NCBI GenBank assembly: GCA_937988775.1
Contig: CALKHP010000028.1
Location: 1 to 38,240 of the forward strand
Direction: 5' to 3'
DNA from: an uncultured Alphaproteobacteria bacterium
Lineage (GTDB): Bacteria; Pseudomonadota; Alphaproteobacteria; Rhizobiales; Beijerinckiaceae
Length of the DNA stretch: 38,240 nucleotides
Shown: positions 24,198 through 33,986 of the stretch, piece after piece
Layout: each line of letters begins with the position of its first letter
How positions within the stretch are numbered: the first letter of the stretch is position 1
Translations under genes and position numbers: made by a program
The notes under the pieces: model-generated
Told to the model about the DNA's origin: nothing
The model's database searches: none
What the model saw: only the letters and a program-made list of their open reading frames with translations

Positions 24198-24947
24198 TCA
24201 GGGGAAGCGGATGATCGTGTTGGTCTGGAAGTCGTAGAGTTGGCCGCTATCCTGCGAGGCCGGCGCGAGGAAGCGCAGCACGTTCGGCGCGAATTCCTCC
24301 GGCGTCTTCAAGGTTTCCGGGTCTTCGCCCGGCATGGCGATATGGCGCATGGCGGTGCGCAGCGGGCCGGGATTGACCAGCATCACGCGCACCGGGCTGA
24401 TATTGCGCGTCTCGGCGGCATAGGTGCGCGCCATGGCCTCGAGGGCCGCTTTCGAGGTCGCGTAAGGTCCCCAATAGGCGGTGCATTTGCGCGCCGCCGC
24501 CGAGGTGACGAACACCGCCCGGCCGGCCTCGGACAGGCGCAGCAGCGGGTCGAGCGAGCGGATCAGGCGCCAGTTCGCGGTCACGTTGACGGCGAGCACT
24601 TGCGCGAAGTCCTTCGGATCGACATGGCCGAGCGGCGACAGCGGCCCGAGAATGCCAGCATTGCCGACGAGCATGTCGAGCTTGCCCCAGCGCTCGTTGA
24701 TGGCGCCGCCGAGCCGGTCGATGCCGTCGTAATCCGTCAGGTCGAGCGGCACCAATGTCGCCTGGCCGCCAACCGCGTTGATGTCGTCGTCGAGTTCCTC
24801 GAGCGCGCCGACGGTGCGCGCCACGGCCACGACATGCGCGCCCTTTGTGGCCAGCGCCAGGGCGATCGCCCGGCCGATGCCGCGCGAGGCGCCCGTCACC
24901 ACGGCAAGCTTGCCCTTGAACGGATCGTTGGATTGGTCGTCGGTCAT
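24198..24947 (-). CDS. SDR family NAD(P)-dependent oxidoreductase
   Basis: A 249-residue classical short-chain dehydrogenase. The cofactor motif is VVTGASRGIGRAIALALATKG and the structural motif is VGNAGILGPL. The catalytic residues lie in FVTSAAARKCTAYWGPYATSKAALEAMA (Ser, Tyr, Lys of YxxxK). It sits 138 bases downstream of purF on the same strand, as the distal gene of the core block; I recall the purF-SDR adjacency in other Rhizobiales. Substrate unknown. A palindromic repeat separates it from purF. Confidence 0.92.
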   Translation of the reverse strand: MTDDQSNDPFKGKLAVVTGASRGIGRAIALALATKGAHVVAVARTVGALEELDDDINAVGGQATLVPLDLTDYDGIDRLGGAINERWGKLDMLVGNAGILGPLSPLGHVDPKDFAQVLAVNVTANWRLIRSLDPLLRLSEAGRAVFVTSAAARKCTAYWGPYATSKAALEAMARTYAAETRNISPVRVMLVNPGPLRTAMRHIAMPGEDPETLKTPEEFAPNVLRFLAPASQDSGQLYDFQTNTIIRFP

Positions 24948-25008
24948 GAAATGGAACCTGTTGTCTCAAGCATGGCGAAGAGTGATCAAGGTCCGCATCA
25001 GATCATAA

Positions 25009-25056
25009 CACGCTTCGGCAGGCTCGGGCATGGGGGCGCGAGCTTGTCGAAGCACG
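25009..25056. repeat. Palindromic repeat, family C
   Basis: CGCTTCGGCAGGCTCG and CGAGCTTGTCGAAGC form an imperfect inverted repeat around GGCATGGGGGCG in the purF-SDR gap. This TTCGACAAGCTCG-type element resembles a palindromic repeat seen in many alphaproteobacterial genomes. A single copy is visible here. Confidence 0.65.
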
Positions 25057-25085
25057 GTCGTGTTCTATGGCGGGCGAAGGCGGGC

Positions 25086-26567
<1,482 letters not shown>

Positions 26568-26583
26568 GGCTGGCCTCGCTCTA

Positions 26584-27270
26584 CTACTGCTGCTGCGTTG
26601 CTGGCTGCGTCTGGATCAGGCGCCGGATATCCTTGCGATCGGCGCTACCATACGGCGAGGTCGCGGCGGAATTCTGTGCGGTTTGAGACTTTTGCGCCGG
26701 GGTCAGCTCGGTCTTGCGGTCGGGCGCCGGCGCGGTCTCGGCCGGCGGATTGGTGCCCGGCTGCGGCGCATTGAACTGTTGCAGGATGCCTTCCGGGTCA
26801 CTCGGCAGCAGCGACATCACCCATTCGCCGGAGGATTGCAGCATCGAGCGCGTCTTGGCCTCCTTGGCCCATGTCGGCATCTTCTCGCCGACCAGCCACT
26901 GGAAGAACATGAACAGGATCACCGCGATCAGGAAGCCGCGCAGCGCCCCGAACAGGAAGCCGAGCGTGCGGTCGAGCGCGCCGATCTTCGAATCGAGAAT
27001 CACATCCGACAGTTTGGCGGTGATGAAATAGGCGATGATCAGCGTGATCAGGAACACGGAACCCGCCGCGACGCCGAGCGCCGCCGTCTTGTTCGAGACG
27101 TATTGCTGCGCGTAGGGCAGCACGAGCGGGTGGAACGCATAGGCCGCGATCGCCGCGATCGCCCATGAGGCAATGGCAAGCACCTCGCGCGTAAAACCGC
27201 GCAGCATGGCCAGAAGCGCCGATATGATGACAATGCCAATGACGAAAAGATCGAGATAAGTGACCGGCAT
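26584..27270 (-). CDS. cvpA: CvpA family protein
   Basis: A 228-residue inner-membrane protein of the colicin V production family. Four hydrophobic segments occupy the first 140 residues (YLDLFVIGIVIISALLAMLRGFTREVLAIASW, then a segment containing SVFLITLIIAYFITAKL, and LGFLFGALRGFLIAVILFMFFQWL). GALDRTLGFLFGALRG is the family signature. The C-terminal 70 residues are a low-complexity Pro/Ala/Gln-rich tail (APQPGTNPPAETAPAPD; ends TQPATQQQ). I use the ATG at 27270 with GGAG upstream; a GTG at 27276 is possible. Homologues affect envelope stress tolerance; the molecular role is not settled. Confidence 0.92.
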   Translation of the reverse strand: MPVTYLDLFVIGIVIISALLAMLRGFTREVLAIASWAIAAIAAYAFHPLVLPYAQQYVSNKTAALGVAAGSVFLITLIIAYFITAKLSDVILDSKIGALDRTLGFLFGALRGFLIAVILFMFFQWLVGEKMPTWAKEAKTRSMLQSSGEWVMSLLPSDPEGILQQFNAPQPGTNPPAETAPAPDRKTELTPAQKSQTAQNSAATSPYGSADRKDIRRLIQTQPATQQQ

Positions 27271-27361
27271 CTTCACTCCAGGGTCGCGGGCAGGCCTTGC
27301 AGGTCGTTGAAATCAGTCCAGCGCGCGGCGCGACGCTGAGCCTCTCTATAGAGCAGTGTTT

Positions 27362-28765
27362 TCAATCCGTCACGTCGCTCCGGTCACTCTGTGTCTTGGA
27401 CACGGAGCGGCCGGCGATATCGGCGACAAGATCGCCGATCCGGGCGATGCGTGCCGTCAAAAGCGCATCATTCTCGACGGTTGCCGCCGGAACCACCGCG
27501 CCGCCGAAGCCGAGCTTGGCGGCTTCCTTCAGGCGGCTGGCCGATTGCACGACCGGGCGCACCGCGCCCGACAGGCTGATCTCGCCGAAATAGATGCTGT
27601 CATGCGGCAGCCGCCCGCCGCTGAGCGAGGAGACCAGCGCCGCCGCGACCGCGAGATCGGCGGCCGGCTCGACGATGCGCAGGCCGCCGGCAATGTTGAG
27701 ATAGACGTCGTGCTGGCCGAAGCGCAGGCCGCCATGGGCTTCCAGCACGGCGAGCACCATCGACAGCCGGCTCTGGTCCCAGCCGACGACCGAGCGCCGC
27801 GGCGTGCCGAGCGCCGTCGGCGTGACCAGCGCCTGCACCTCGATCAGCAGCGGGCGCGTGCCCTCCATGCCGGCGAACACCGCCGTGCCGGCGGCGCCGA
27901 CATCGCGGCCCTCCAGGAACAGGGCGGACGGGTTGGCGACCTCGGCGAGCCCGCCGCCGGTCATCTCGAACACGCCGATCTCGTCGGTCGGCCCGAAGCG
28001 GTTCTTCAGGCCGCGCAGGATGCGGAAATGATGGCCGCCTTCGCCTTCGAACGAGATCACGGCATCGACCATGTGCTCGACGACGCGGGGACCTGCGATC
28101 TGGCCGTCCTTGGTGACATGGCCGACCAGGATGATGCAGGCGCCGCTCGCCTTGGCGTAGCGGATCAGGGCCTGCGCCGAGGCGCGCACCTGCGTCACGG
28201 TGCCGGGCGCCGATTCGACCGCCTCGGTCCACATCGTCTGGATCGAATCGATGATGACGAGGCGCGGCGTCGACCCTTGCGCCAGCGTCGCCAGGATATC
28301 CTCGATGCTGGTTTCGGCGGCAAGCTCCACCGGCGCATCGGCAAGGCCAAGCCGGCCGGCGCGCAGCCGCACCTGCGCCGTCGCTTCCTCGCCGGAAATA
28401 TACACCACGCGGTGCTTGTGGCGGGCGAGGGCGGCGGCAGCCTGAATCAGCAGCGTCGATTTGCCGATGCCGGGTTCGCCGCCGAGCAGCAGTACCGAGC
28501 CGCGCACGAAGCCGCCGCCGGTGACGCGGTCGAGTTCGGCGATGCCGACCGGCAGGCGCGGCGCATCGTTGGTCTCGCCGGTCAGCGCTTCCAGCGCGAA
28601 CGGCCGGCCCTTCCTGGCACGGCCACCGCCGGGCAGGGGCGCCGCGGCGGCTTCGCTTTCCTCGACAATCGAGTTCCACTCGCCGCAGGCGTCGCACTTG
28701 CCCTGCCAGCGTTGCGAGACCGCGCCGCAGTTCTGGCAAACGAAGATTGTCCTGGGGCGCGCCAT
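27362..28765 (-). CDS. radA: DNA repair protein RadA
   Basis: A 467-residue RecA-like branch-migration ATPase. The N-terminal zinc finger uses C10, C13, C24 and C27 (FVCQNCGAVSQRWQGKCDACGEW). Walker A is GGEPGIGKST, and the RadA-specific KNRFG motif is in LKNRFGPTDEIGVFEM. The C-terminal Lon-protease-like domain includes DVYLNIAGGLRIVEPAADLAVAAAL. The ATG at 28765 begins one base after the alr stop, so translation is probably coupled. RadA processes recombination intermediates in double-strand break repair. Confidence 0.97.
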   Translation of the reverse strand: MARPRTIFVCQNCGAVSQRWQGKCDACGEWNSIVEESEAAAAPLPGGGRARKGRPFALEALTGETNDAPRLPVGIAELDRVTGGGFVRGSVLLLGGEPGIGKSTLLIQAAAALARHKHRVVYISGEEATAQVRLRAGRLGLADAPVELAAETSIEDILATLAQGSTPRLVIIDSIQTMWTEAVESAPGTVTQVRASAQALIRYAKASGACIILVGHVTKDGQIAGPRVVEHMVDAVISFEGEGGHHFRILRGLKNRFGPTDEIGVFEMTGGGLAEVANPSALFLEGRDVGAAGTAVFAGMEGTRPLLIEVQALVTPTALGTPRRSVVGWDQSRLSMVLAVLEAHGGLRFGQHDVYLNIAGGLRIVEPAADLAVAAALVSSLSGGRLPHDSIYFGEISLSGAVRPVVQSASRLKEAAKLGFGGAVVPAATVENDALLTARIARIGDLVADIAGRSVSKTQSDRSDVTD

Positions 28766-28766
28766 G

Positions 28767-29873
28767 TCAGCCGCCGATATAGTGACGCGCGAAGCGTCGC
28801 CCAAGGTCGGTCAGGATTTCATAGCCGTTCGTGTTGGCGCGCCGGCCGACATCGTCGACCGTGATGCCGTCGCCGAGCAGCACCGCCATGTCGCCGCGCT
28901 TGACCGCGCCCTCGGCAAGGTCGGTCACGTCCACGGTGATCAGGTCCATCGAGACGCGCCCGGCGAACGGGCACGGCTGGCCATCGAGCAGCGTCACGCC
29001 GCCGGCATGGTCGTCGCTCGCCGATTGCGAGCGCAGCCAGCCATCGGCATAGCCAATCGACAATGTGGCGATCCGCGTCACCCGCCGCGCCGTCCATTGC
29101 GCGTTGTAGCCGATGGTGTCGCCGGGCTCGACCTCGCGCACCTGCATCACCATGGCTTCGAGCCGCACCACCGGCTGCATCGGGCTCGGGCGGCCGGGCG
29201 TCGGGTTGCCGCCATAAAGCGCATAGCCCGGCCGCACCAGATCATGCAGCGGCGGCTCGGGCAGGAACAGGCTGGAACAGTTGCACAGGCTCGCCGGCAC
29301 GTTGGCGAGCGCCTGGCGGAAGGCGGCGAAGGCCGCGATCTGGCGGGGGTTGATTGGCGAATCGGCTTCCTCAGCGCTGACGAAATGCGACATCAGCAGC
29401 GAGGGCGTGAAGCCGTCGAAAGCGCCGCCGGCGAGCGCGCGCGCGAATTCATCCGATGACAGGCCGAGCCGGTTCATGCCGGTGTCGAGATGCAGCGCCG
29501 CCGGGCCGCCAACCGTGCGCCATTCGGCAATCTCATCCAGCGAACCCAGCACCGGGCGCGCGTCGATGGCGTGATAGGCCGGCCCCGCGCCCGGCGGAAA
29601 ACCGTTCAGGACGTAGACCACCGCCTCGGGCGCCGCCGCGCGCACCATTCTCGCTTCCGAGAGATGCGCGACGAAGAAACAGCGGCAGCCGGCCCGCCAC
29701 AGCGCCGGCACGGCCTGCGCGATGCCGATGCCATAAGCATCCGCCTTGACCACGGCAGCGCATTCGGCGCTGCCGGCGCGCTGCTTGAGCAGGCGCCAGT
29801 TCGCGGCGAGCGCGGCAAGATCGATGGTCAGCAGCGCGCCATGCTCGCCGCGCGGAGGAGAGAGAGTTGTCAT
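28767..29873 (-). CDS. alr: Alanine racemase
   Basis: A 368-residue PLP enzyme that makes D-alanine for peptidoglycan. The PLP lysine is K43 in AAVVKADAYGIGI, and the second catalytic residue is the tyrosine in LSIGYADGWLRS. LHLDTGMNRLGL, LVRPGYALYGGNPTP and FAGRVSMDLITVDVT are standard blocks. The ATG at 29873 overlaps the stop of the upstream phosphatase gene (ATGA), and its own stop is one base from the radA start, giving a compact run. In related genomes alr lies next to dnaB or radA; here a phosphatase gene separates it from dnaB. Confidence 0.96.
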   Translation of the reverse strand: MTTLSPPRGEHGALLTIDLAALAANWRLLKQRAGSAECAAVVKADAYGIGIAQAVPALWRAGCRCFFVAHLSEARMVRAAAPEAVVYVLNGFPPGAGPAYHAIDARPVLGSLDEIAEWRTVGGPAALHLDTGMNRLGLSSDEFARALAGGAFDGFTPSLLMSHFVSAEEADSPINPRQIAAFAAFRQALANVPASLCNCSSLFLPEPPLHDLVRPGYALYGGNPTPGRPSPMQPVVRLEAMVMQVREVEPGDTIGYNAQWTARRVTRIATLSIGYADGWLRSQSASDDHAGGVTLLDGQPCPFAGRVSMDLITVDVTDLAEGAVKRGDMAVLLGDGITVDDVGRRANTNGYEILTDLGRRFARHYIGG

Positions 29874-30367
29874 GCGATCGCCTGTGTGCTGCGCTGCCCG
29901 GCTTCGGCCCAGGCGCGTTGCGCGTCGGTTTCGACCGCGCCGGGGCGCAACGCGCGCAAACGCTCGAGCGCCGCGCCGGAGGTTTCGCCGCGCTCGATCA
30001 TCAAGCGCAGCGCGATCATGCCGGAGCGGCCCTTGCCGCCCCAGCAATGCAGCAGGATGCGGCCACCCTCGTCGAGCACCTGGTGCAGCGCGCCGGCAAG
30101 GGCGGGCCAGGCGGCGCCGCGCGGCACGCCGTAATCCTCGATCGGGAAATGCCGCCAGCCGATGCCGTGCCTGTCGAGCAGTCCCGGCAACTCGCGGATC
30201 GTGTCCGGGGCTTCCGTGGCCTCGATCAGCGAAACCACCATCGCGACGCCTTGGGCCGCGACAATATCGCTATCGAGTGCCAGCGGCGCGTCCCGCCCGG
30301 GGCAAGCGCTTAACCCGATGGCGCCGCGATCGAGCATGAGGAACACCGGGCGCAGCATCGCCGTCAC
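29870..30367 (-). CDS. Dual-specificity/tyrosine phosphatase-like protein
   Basis: A 165-residue cysteine phosphatase. The P-loop HCWGGKGRSG fits the HCX5R signature (C108, R114), and D78 in FPIEDYGVP is in place to be the general acid. The fold order (VSLIEATEA strand, P-loop, then helical C-terminus) fits the dual-specificity or atypical bacterial PTP group. The GTG at 30367 overlaps the dnaB stop by four bases (GTGA), and its stop overlaps the alr start by four bases (ATGA). ATG 30358 is an alternative start. This coupling to dnaB and alr is unusual. The substrate (protein, nucleotide or phosphoinositide-like) is unknown. Confidence 0.85.
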   Translation of the reverse strand: MTAMLRPVFLMLDRGAIGLSACPGRDAPLALDSDIVAAQGVAMVVSLIEATEAPDTIRELPGLLDRHGIGWRHFPIEDYGVPRGAAWPALAGALHQVLDEGGRILLHCWGGKGRSGMIALRLMIERGETSGAALERLRALRPGAVETDAQRAWAEAGQRSTQAIA

Positions 30368-31857
30368 ATCCGCTCGGGCAGGTGGTCGGAGGCGGCGAGG
30401 TTGGAGAAGCGCGTCACCTCGGCGTCGAATTGCAGCGGCACCATGCCGGTCGGGCCGTGGCGCTGCTTGCCGATGATGACCTCGGCCTTGCCGTGCACCT
30501 TTTCCATCTCCGCGACCCAGATGTTGAATTCCTCGCTGCCTTCCTTCGGCTGCTTGTTCTTGAGGTAGTATTCCTCGCGATAGATGAACATCACCACGTC
30601 GGCATCCTGCTCGATCGAGCCGGATTCGCGCAGGTCCGAGAGTTGCGGCCGCTTGTCGTCGCGATTCTCGACCTGGCGCGAGAGCTGCGACAGCGCCACG
30701 ATCGGCACGTCGAGTTCCTTGGCGAGCGCCTTGAGGCCGGTGGTGATCTCGGTCAGTTCCTGCACGCGGTTGTCGCCCTTTTTCGAGGCGCCGGTCAGCA
30801 ATTGCAGGTAATCGACCATCAGCAGGTCGAGGCCGCGCTGGCGTTTGAGGCGCCGCGCGCGCGCGGTCAGCTGCGCGATCGAGATGCCGCCGGTCTGGTC
30901 GATATAGAGCGGCACGCTCTGCATCTCGCGCACGGCCTCGGTCAGCTTGACGAAATCCTGCTCGGTGATGTCGCCGCGCCTGATCTTGTAGGAGGGCACG
31001 CCGGACTGCTCGGCGACGATGCGGGTGGCGAGCTGCTCGGCCGACATTTCCAGCGAGAAGAAGCCGACGATGCCGCCGTCGAGCGCCTCGCGCGTGCCGT
31101 CCTCCTTGGTGTCGCCGCGATAGGCGCGCGCGATGTTGAAGGCGATGTTGGTGGCAAGCGACGTCTTGCCCATGGCCGGGCGCGCGGCGAGGATGACGAG
31201 GTCCGAGCGTTGCAGACCGCCGAGCATGCGGTCGAGGTCGCTGAGCCCGGTCGAGACGCCCGACAGCCCGCCCTGACGCTGGTAGGCCTTGGCCGCGACA
31301 TCGATGGCGATGGTCAGCGCATCGGAAAACCGCGTGAAGCCGCCCTCGAAGCGGCCGGTCTCGGCGAGCGCATAGAGCTTGCGCTCGGCCTCCTCGATCT
31401 GCTGGCGCGGCGTATCGTCGGGCGGGGCGTCATAGGCGCGCGCCGCGACCTCCTCGCCGACGACGATCAACTCGCGCCTCAGCGCCATTTCGTAGATGGC
31501 GCGGCCATATTGGCCGGCATTGACGATGGTGGTGGCCTCCGCCGCCAGCCTGGCGAGGTATTGGCTCGTGGTGATGCCGCCGAGATCGACCTCGCCGAGG
31601 AACGGCTTCAGCGTCAGCGGCGTCGCGGCCTTGCCGGCGCGCATGAGCTGGCGAATCAGCTCGTAGATGCGCCCGTGCAGTTCCTCGAAGAAATGCGCCG
31701 GCTCGAGGAAGTCCGACACGCGGTCGAACGCTTCCGGATGCACCAGCACCGCGCCGAGCAACGCCTGTTCCGCCTCGATATTATGCGGCGCGGTCTTGAA
31801 CTCGGGCGTGGCCTGCGTGTCGTTCGGGCGGAATGCGGTCACCGGCGCCAGCGCCAT
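30364..31857 (-). CDS. dnaB: Replicative DNA helicase DnaB
   Basis: A 497-residue replicative helicase. The N-terminal domain begins PHNIEAEQALLGAVLVHPEAFDRVSDFL. The RecA-like motor has Walker A in AARPAMGKTSLATN, Walker B in LDLLMVDYLQLL, and ELKALAKELDVPIVALSQLSRQVE-like sequence (TGLKALAKELDVPIVALSQLS). The DnaB-typical ending includes IIGKQRHGPTGMVPLQFD. I chose the ATG at 31857, which has GAGGAG six bases upstream, over ATG 31881. It lies downstream of rplI across a repeat-filled 400-base gap and leads the dnaB-phosphatase-alr-radA-cvpA-purF run. No intein is present. Confidence 0.97.
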   Translation of the reverse strand: MALAPVTAFRPNDTQATPEFKTAPHNIEAEQALLGAVLVHPEAFDRVSDFLEPAHFFEELHGRIYELIRQLMRAGKAATPLTLKPFLGEVDLGGITTSQYLARLAAEATTIVNAGQYGRAIYEMALRRELIVVGEEVAARAYDAPPDDTPRQQIEEAERKLYALAETGRFEGGFTRFSDALTIAIDVAAKAYQRQGGLSGVSTGLSDLDRMLGGLQRSDLVILAARPAMGKTSLATNIAFNIARAYRGDTKEDGTREALDGGIVGFFSLEMSAEQLATRIVAEQSGVPSYKIRRGDITEQDFVKLTEAVREMQSVPLYIDQTGGISIAQLTARARRLKRQRGLDLLMVDYLQLLTGASKKGDNRVQELTEITTGLKALAKELDVPIVALSQLSRQVENRDDKRPQLSDLRESGSIEQDADVVMFIYREEYYLKNKQPKEGSEEFNIWVAEMEKVHGKAEVIIGKQRHGPTGMVPLQFDAEVTRFSNLAASDHLPERM

Positions 31858-31985
31858 CTCAGTCTCCTCGTGCTCGGGCATAATGTCCTAGCAGGAGTCG
31901 CATCGCCCCGGTGTGGAATCAGGTCAAGCCACACCCTGAATTTATCTGCTGTGGACAGGATTGGGGAAAACTGGCCCGACCCAGC

Positions 31986-32072
31986 GTCATTCCCGCGCAG
32001 GCGGGAATCCAGGGGCCGTTCGCGCCTTCGGCCCCTGGATTCCCGATCGCGCTCACGCGCGTCGGGAATGAC
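31986..32072. repeat. Palindromic intergenic repeat, family A, copy 3
   Basis: An 87-base element in the same orientation as the copy at 1247-1332 and nearly identical to it (ends GTCATTCCCGCGCAGGCGGG and CGCGTCGGGAATGAC). The central loop differs slightly. It lies between rplI and dnaB. Confidence 0.85.
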
Positions 32073-32099
32073 ACTGGGCATGCCGTTGCGCTCGTCCAA

Positions 32100-32246
32100 T
32101 CGGGATCGGCCGGTCAAGCCGTCCGATGACGATGGTGGGTTTGGCAACAAGCCAGTCCTCTTCCCCAACCGTCATGGGCCGGTTCATCCGGCCCATCCCG
32201 ACGCGAAAGGCGCCATGGCAGGCCCCGGGCAAGCCCGGGACCCAGC
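32100..32246. repeat. Palindromic repeats, family B, cluster 4
   Basis: Three hairpin units follow one another: 32100-32130 (TCGGGATCGGCCGGTCAAGC and remainder), 32167-32200 (CCGTCATGGGCCGGTTCATC, then CGGCCCATCCCGA) and 32220-32246 (CCCCGGGCAAGCCCGGGACC). The first two face each other as at the glgX end. The last copy ends about 12 bases from the rplI stop codon, a position suited to a terminator. Confidence 0.75.
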
Positions 32247-32257
32247 CGGACCAGCTC

Positions 32258-32824
32258 TTACATCTCGGCGTGCGGGCCGGCTTCGGCGAGGGCCTTGCCG
32301 ACCTCGAGGCCGAGATCGTCGAGGTTCATTTCCTCGCGGGCGAGCACGTTCTCGCCACGGGCCTGACGCTCGGCCTCCTCGGCGCTGCGCGCGACGTTGA
32401 CCTGCACGTTGACCTCGACTTCCGGATGCAGCGACACCGGCACGGTGTGCAGGCCGAGCGCCTTGATCGGCGCGTTGATCGAGATCTGCTGCTTGGAGAG
32501 CGTGGTGCCGGCGGCGCTCAGCGCCTCGGAAATGTCCCTGGCCGAGACCGAACCGTACAGTGCGCCGGTTTCGCCGGCCTGGCGCAGGATCACCACGACG
32601 GTGCCCTCGAGCGAGGCGGCGACCTTGTCGGCTTCCTTGCGCTGCTCCAGGTTGCGGGCCTCGAGCTGGGCCTTCTGGCCCTCGAAACGCGCCTTGTTGG
32701 CGGCGGTGGCGCGCAGCGCCTTGTGGCGCGGCAGCAGGTAGTTGCGCGCGTAACCGTCCTTGACGCTGACGGTTTCGCCCATCTGGCCGAGCTTGGCCAC
32801 GCGCTCCAGAAGAATGACGTCCAT
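32258..32824 (-). CDS. rplI: 50S ribosomal protein L9
   Basis: A 188-residue L9, which links the large-subunit L1 region to the neighbouring ribosome. The N-terminal domain has MDVILLERVAKLGQMGETVSVKDGYARNYLLPRHKAL, including the conserved KxGYARNYLLP loop. A long helix (KARFEGQKAQLEARNLEQRKEADKVA) joins it to the C-terminal domain (LYGSVSARDISEAL). There is an acidic C-terminal extension typical of alphaproteobacterial L9. AGGAGAGCAACA precedes the ATG. It is last in the rpsF-rpsR-DUF2232-rplI operon. Confidence 0.98.
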   Translation of the reverse strand: MDVILLERVAKLGQMGETVSVKDGYARNYLLPRHKALRATAANKARFEGQKAQLEARNLEQRKEADKVAASLEGTVVVILRQAGETGALYGSVSARDISEALSAAGTTLSKQQISINAPIKALGLHTVPVSLHPEVEVNVQVNVARSAEEAERQARGENVLAREEMNLDDLGLEVGKALAEAGPHAEM

Positions 32825-32864
32825 TGTTGCTCTCCTTAAGTCCTGTGTCTTGGTGTTTGAAGGG

Positions 32865-33857
32865 TCAGGTTTTTCCGTCCGGGCGTGGAAAACGCCGGCG
32901 CAGATCGAAGAAATGATCGAACAGCCCGAAGCCGGCGATCAGCAGCACCGGCAGGCCGATCAGCATCACCGACAGCCAGATCGCCAGCAGCAGCGGCCCG
33001 CGAAACGTCAGGCCGCGGCTGAGCGCATGGATGGTCGAGAAGCCCTGGAGGGCGAAGGCGATCAGGAGCAGCGTCGTCAGCACCGAGCCGGTGAGGCCGG
33101 CATAGCCATCCATCTGCGTCAGGCCGAGGCCGAGCGCGAGCAGCACGATGCTGCCGGTGGGAAGCCGGGTCTGGTCGAGACGCGGCCAGGGCCGGGCGAG
33201 CTTTCCCGAGACGCGCGCGATCAGCCCGCCGAGCCAGAGCGATACGATCAGCGTCAGCGTGATCGTCGCCGCGCCGAAGGAAGGCGCGAGCAGCGCATAA
33301 AGATGCGGCAATTCGCTGAGGTCCTGGCCACCATTGGGCATGCGCAGCGGCGCGTCGGCGGCGAGACCGAATTGCAGGCGCAGCAGCATTTCCGTGCTGC
33401 GCGCCAGCCGCTCCTGCAGGCTGGCGAGGTTGGGATCGATCAGCATCGCGCCGACGAGCACCGCCACCGTCGCATATAGGCAGATCGAGAGCAGGAGGCC
33501 GCCGGGGCGCATGAAACCGTCATCGGGCGGGCTGCCCGCAGGGGCATTGTCGTTGAGCATCGCGCCGGCGGGTGCGATGCGGCGCAGCGCCAGCCCGCTC
33601 AGCAGCGTCGAGGGAATGCCGATCATCGCCATATAGGCGAGCGCGACCTTGGGACTGAGCGCCTCGCTGAGCGCGATGCCGGCGCTCAGCGCCGCGAGCG
33701 CCGCCACGAGCCAGTGCCAGCCAAGACCTGCGAGAATGATCGGAAGGGGCGCGAGCCAGAACAGCAGCAGGCCGACCATGGTGCCGGCGGCGATGGTTCC
33801 AAGCAGGAGCGCCGAAACGAGGCCGGCGCCGATCCCCAATGCAACAATGAAAAGCAT
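32865..33857 (-). CDS. DUF2232 domain membrane protein
   Basis: A 330-residue inner-membrane protein with about eight hydrophobic helices, fitting the DUF2232 family that lies between rpsR and rplI in many alphaproteobacteria. The first helices (IVALGIGAGLVSALLLGTIAAGTMVGLLLFWLAPLPIILAGLG) and the block PHLYALLAPSFGAATITLTLIVSLWLGGLIARVSGKLARPWPRLD, with its interhelical basic loop, match that context. The C-terminus is basic (DLRRRFPRPDGKT). The function is unknown; the conserved position among ribosomal genes is the main evidence. Confidence 0.85.
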   Translation of the reverse strand: MLFIVALGIGAGLVSALLLGTIAAGTMVGLLLFWLAPLPIILAGLGWHWLVAALAALSAGIALSEALSPKVALAYMAMIGIPSTLLSGLALRRIAPAGAMLNDNAPAGSPPDDGFMRPGGLLLSICLYATVAVLVGAMLIDPNLASLQERLARSTEMLLRLQFGLAADAPLRMPNGGQDLSELPHLYALLAPSFGAATITLTLIVSLWLGGLIARVSGKLARPWPRLDQTRLPTGSIVLLALGLGLTQMDGYAGLTGSVLTTLLLIAFALQGFSTIHALSRGLTFRGPLLLAIWLSVMLIGLPVLLIAGFGLFDHFFDLRRRFPRPDGKT

Positions 33858-33945
33858 GGTGCCCTGAGCTGTCCCGCCTGTCGCGGTTAGGGCCGTGGCG
33901 GCCCAACTATCCCGCCAGCGGCTTGAGCCGTCAGCGGGCGGTGAG

Positions 33946-33974
33946 GCGAACGGGCCGGCGAGCGGCCCGTTCGC
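33946..33974. terminator. Strong hairpin after rpsR
   Basis: GCGAACGGGCCG and CGGCCCGTTCGC form a perfect 12-base stem with a 5-base loop, 13 bases downstream of the rpsR stop on the minus strand. No U-tract follows, so it may reduce read-through or protect the rpsF-rpsR message 3' end rather than terminate fully; the DUF2232 gene begins 88 bases further on. Confidence 0.55.
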
Positions 33975-33986
33975 GAGTCTGGCCTC

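Larger units (their letters stand above)
31858..32257. other. rplI-dnaB intergenic region filled with palindromic repeats
   Basis: This 400-base gap contains one family-A element and several family-B units but no credible gene. The first 100 bases upstream of dnaB (31882-31985) are the least repetitive part and should hold the dnaB promoter and ribosome site. The rest probably terminates the ribosomal-protein operon. Confidence 0.6.

Noticed and set aside
30382..32400. A 672-codon open frame on the plus strand opposite dnaB and rplI
   Set aside because: It is a shadow of dnaB, runs through palindromic repeats, and carries no domain.
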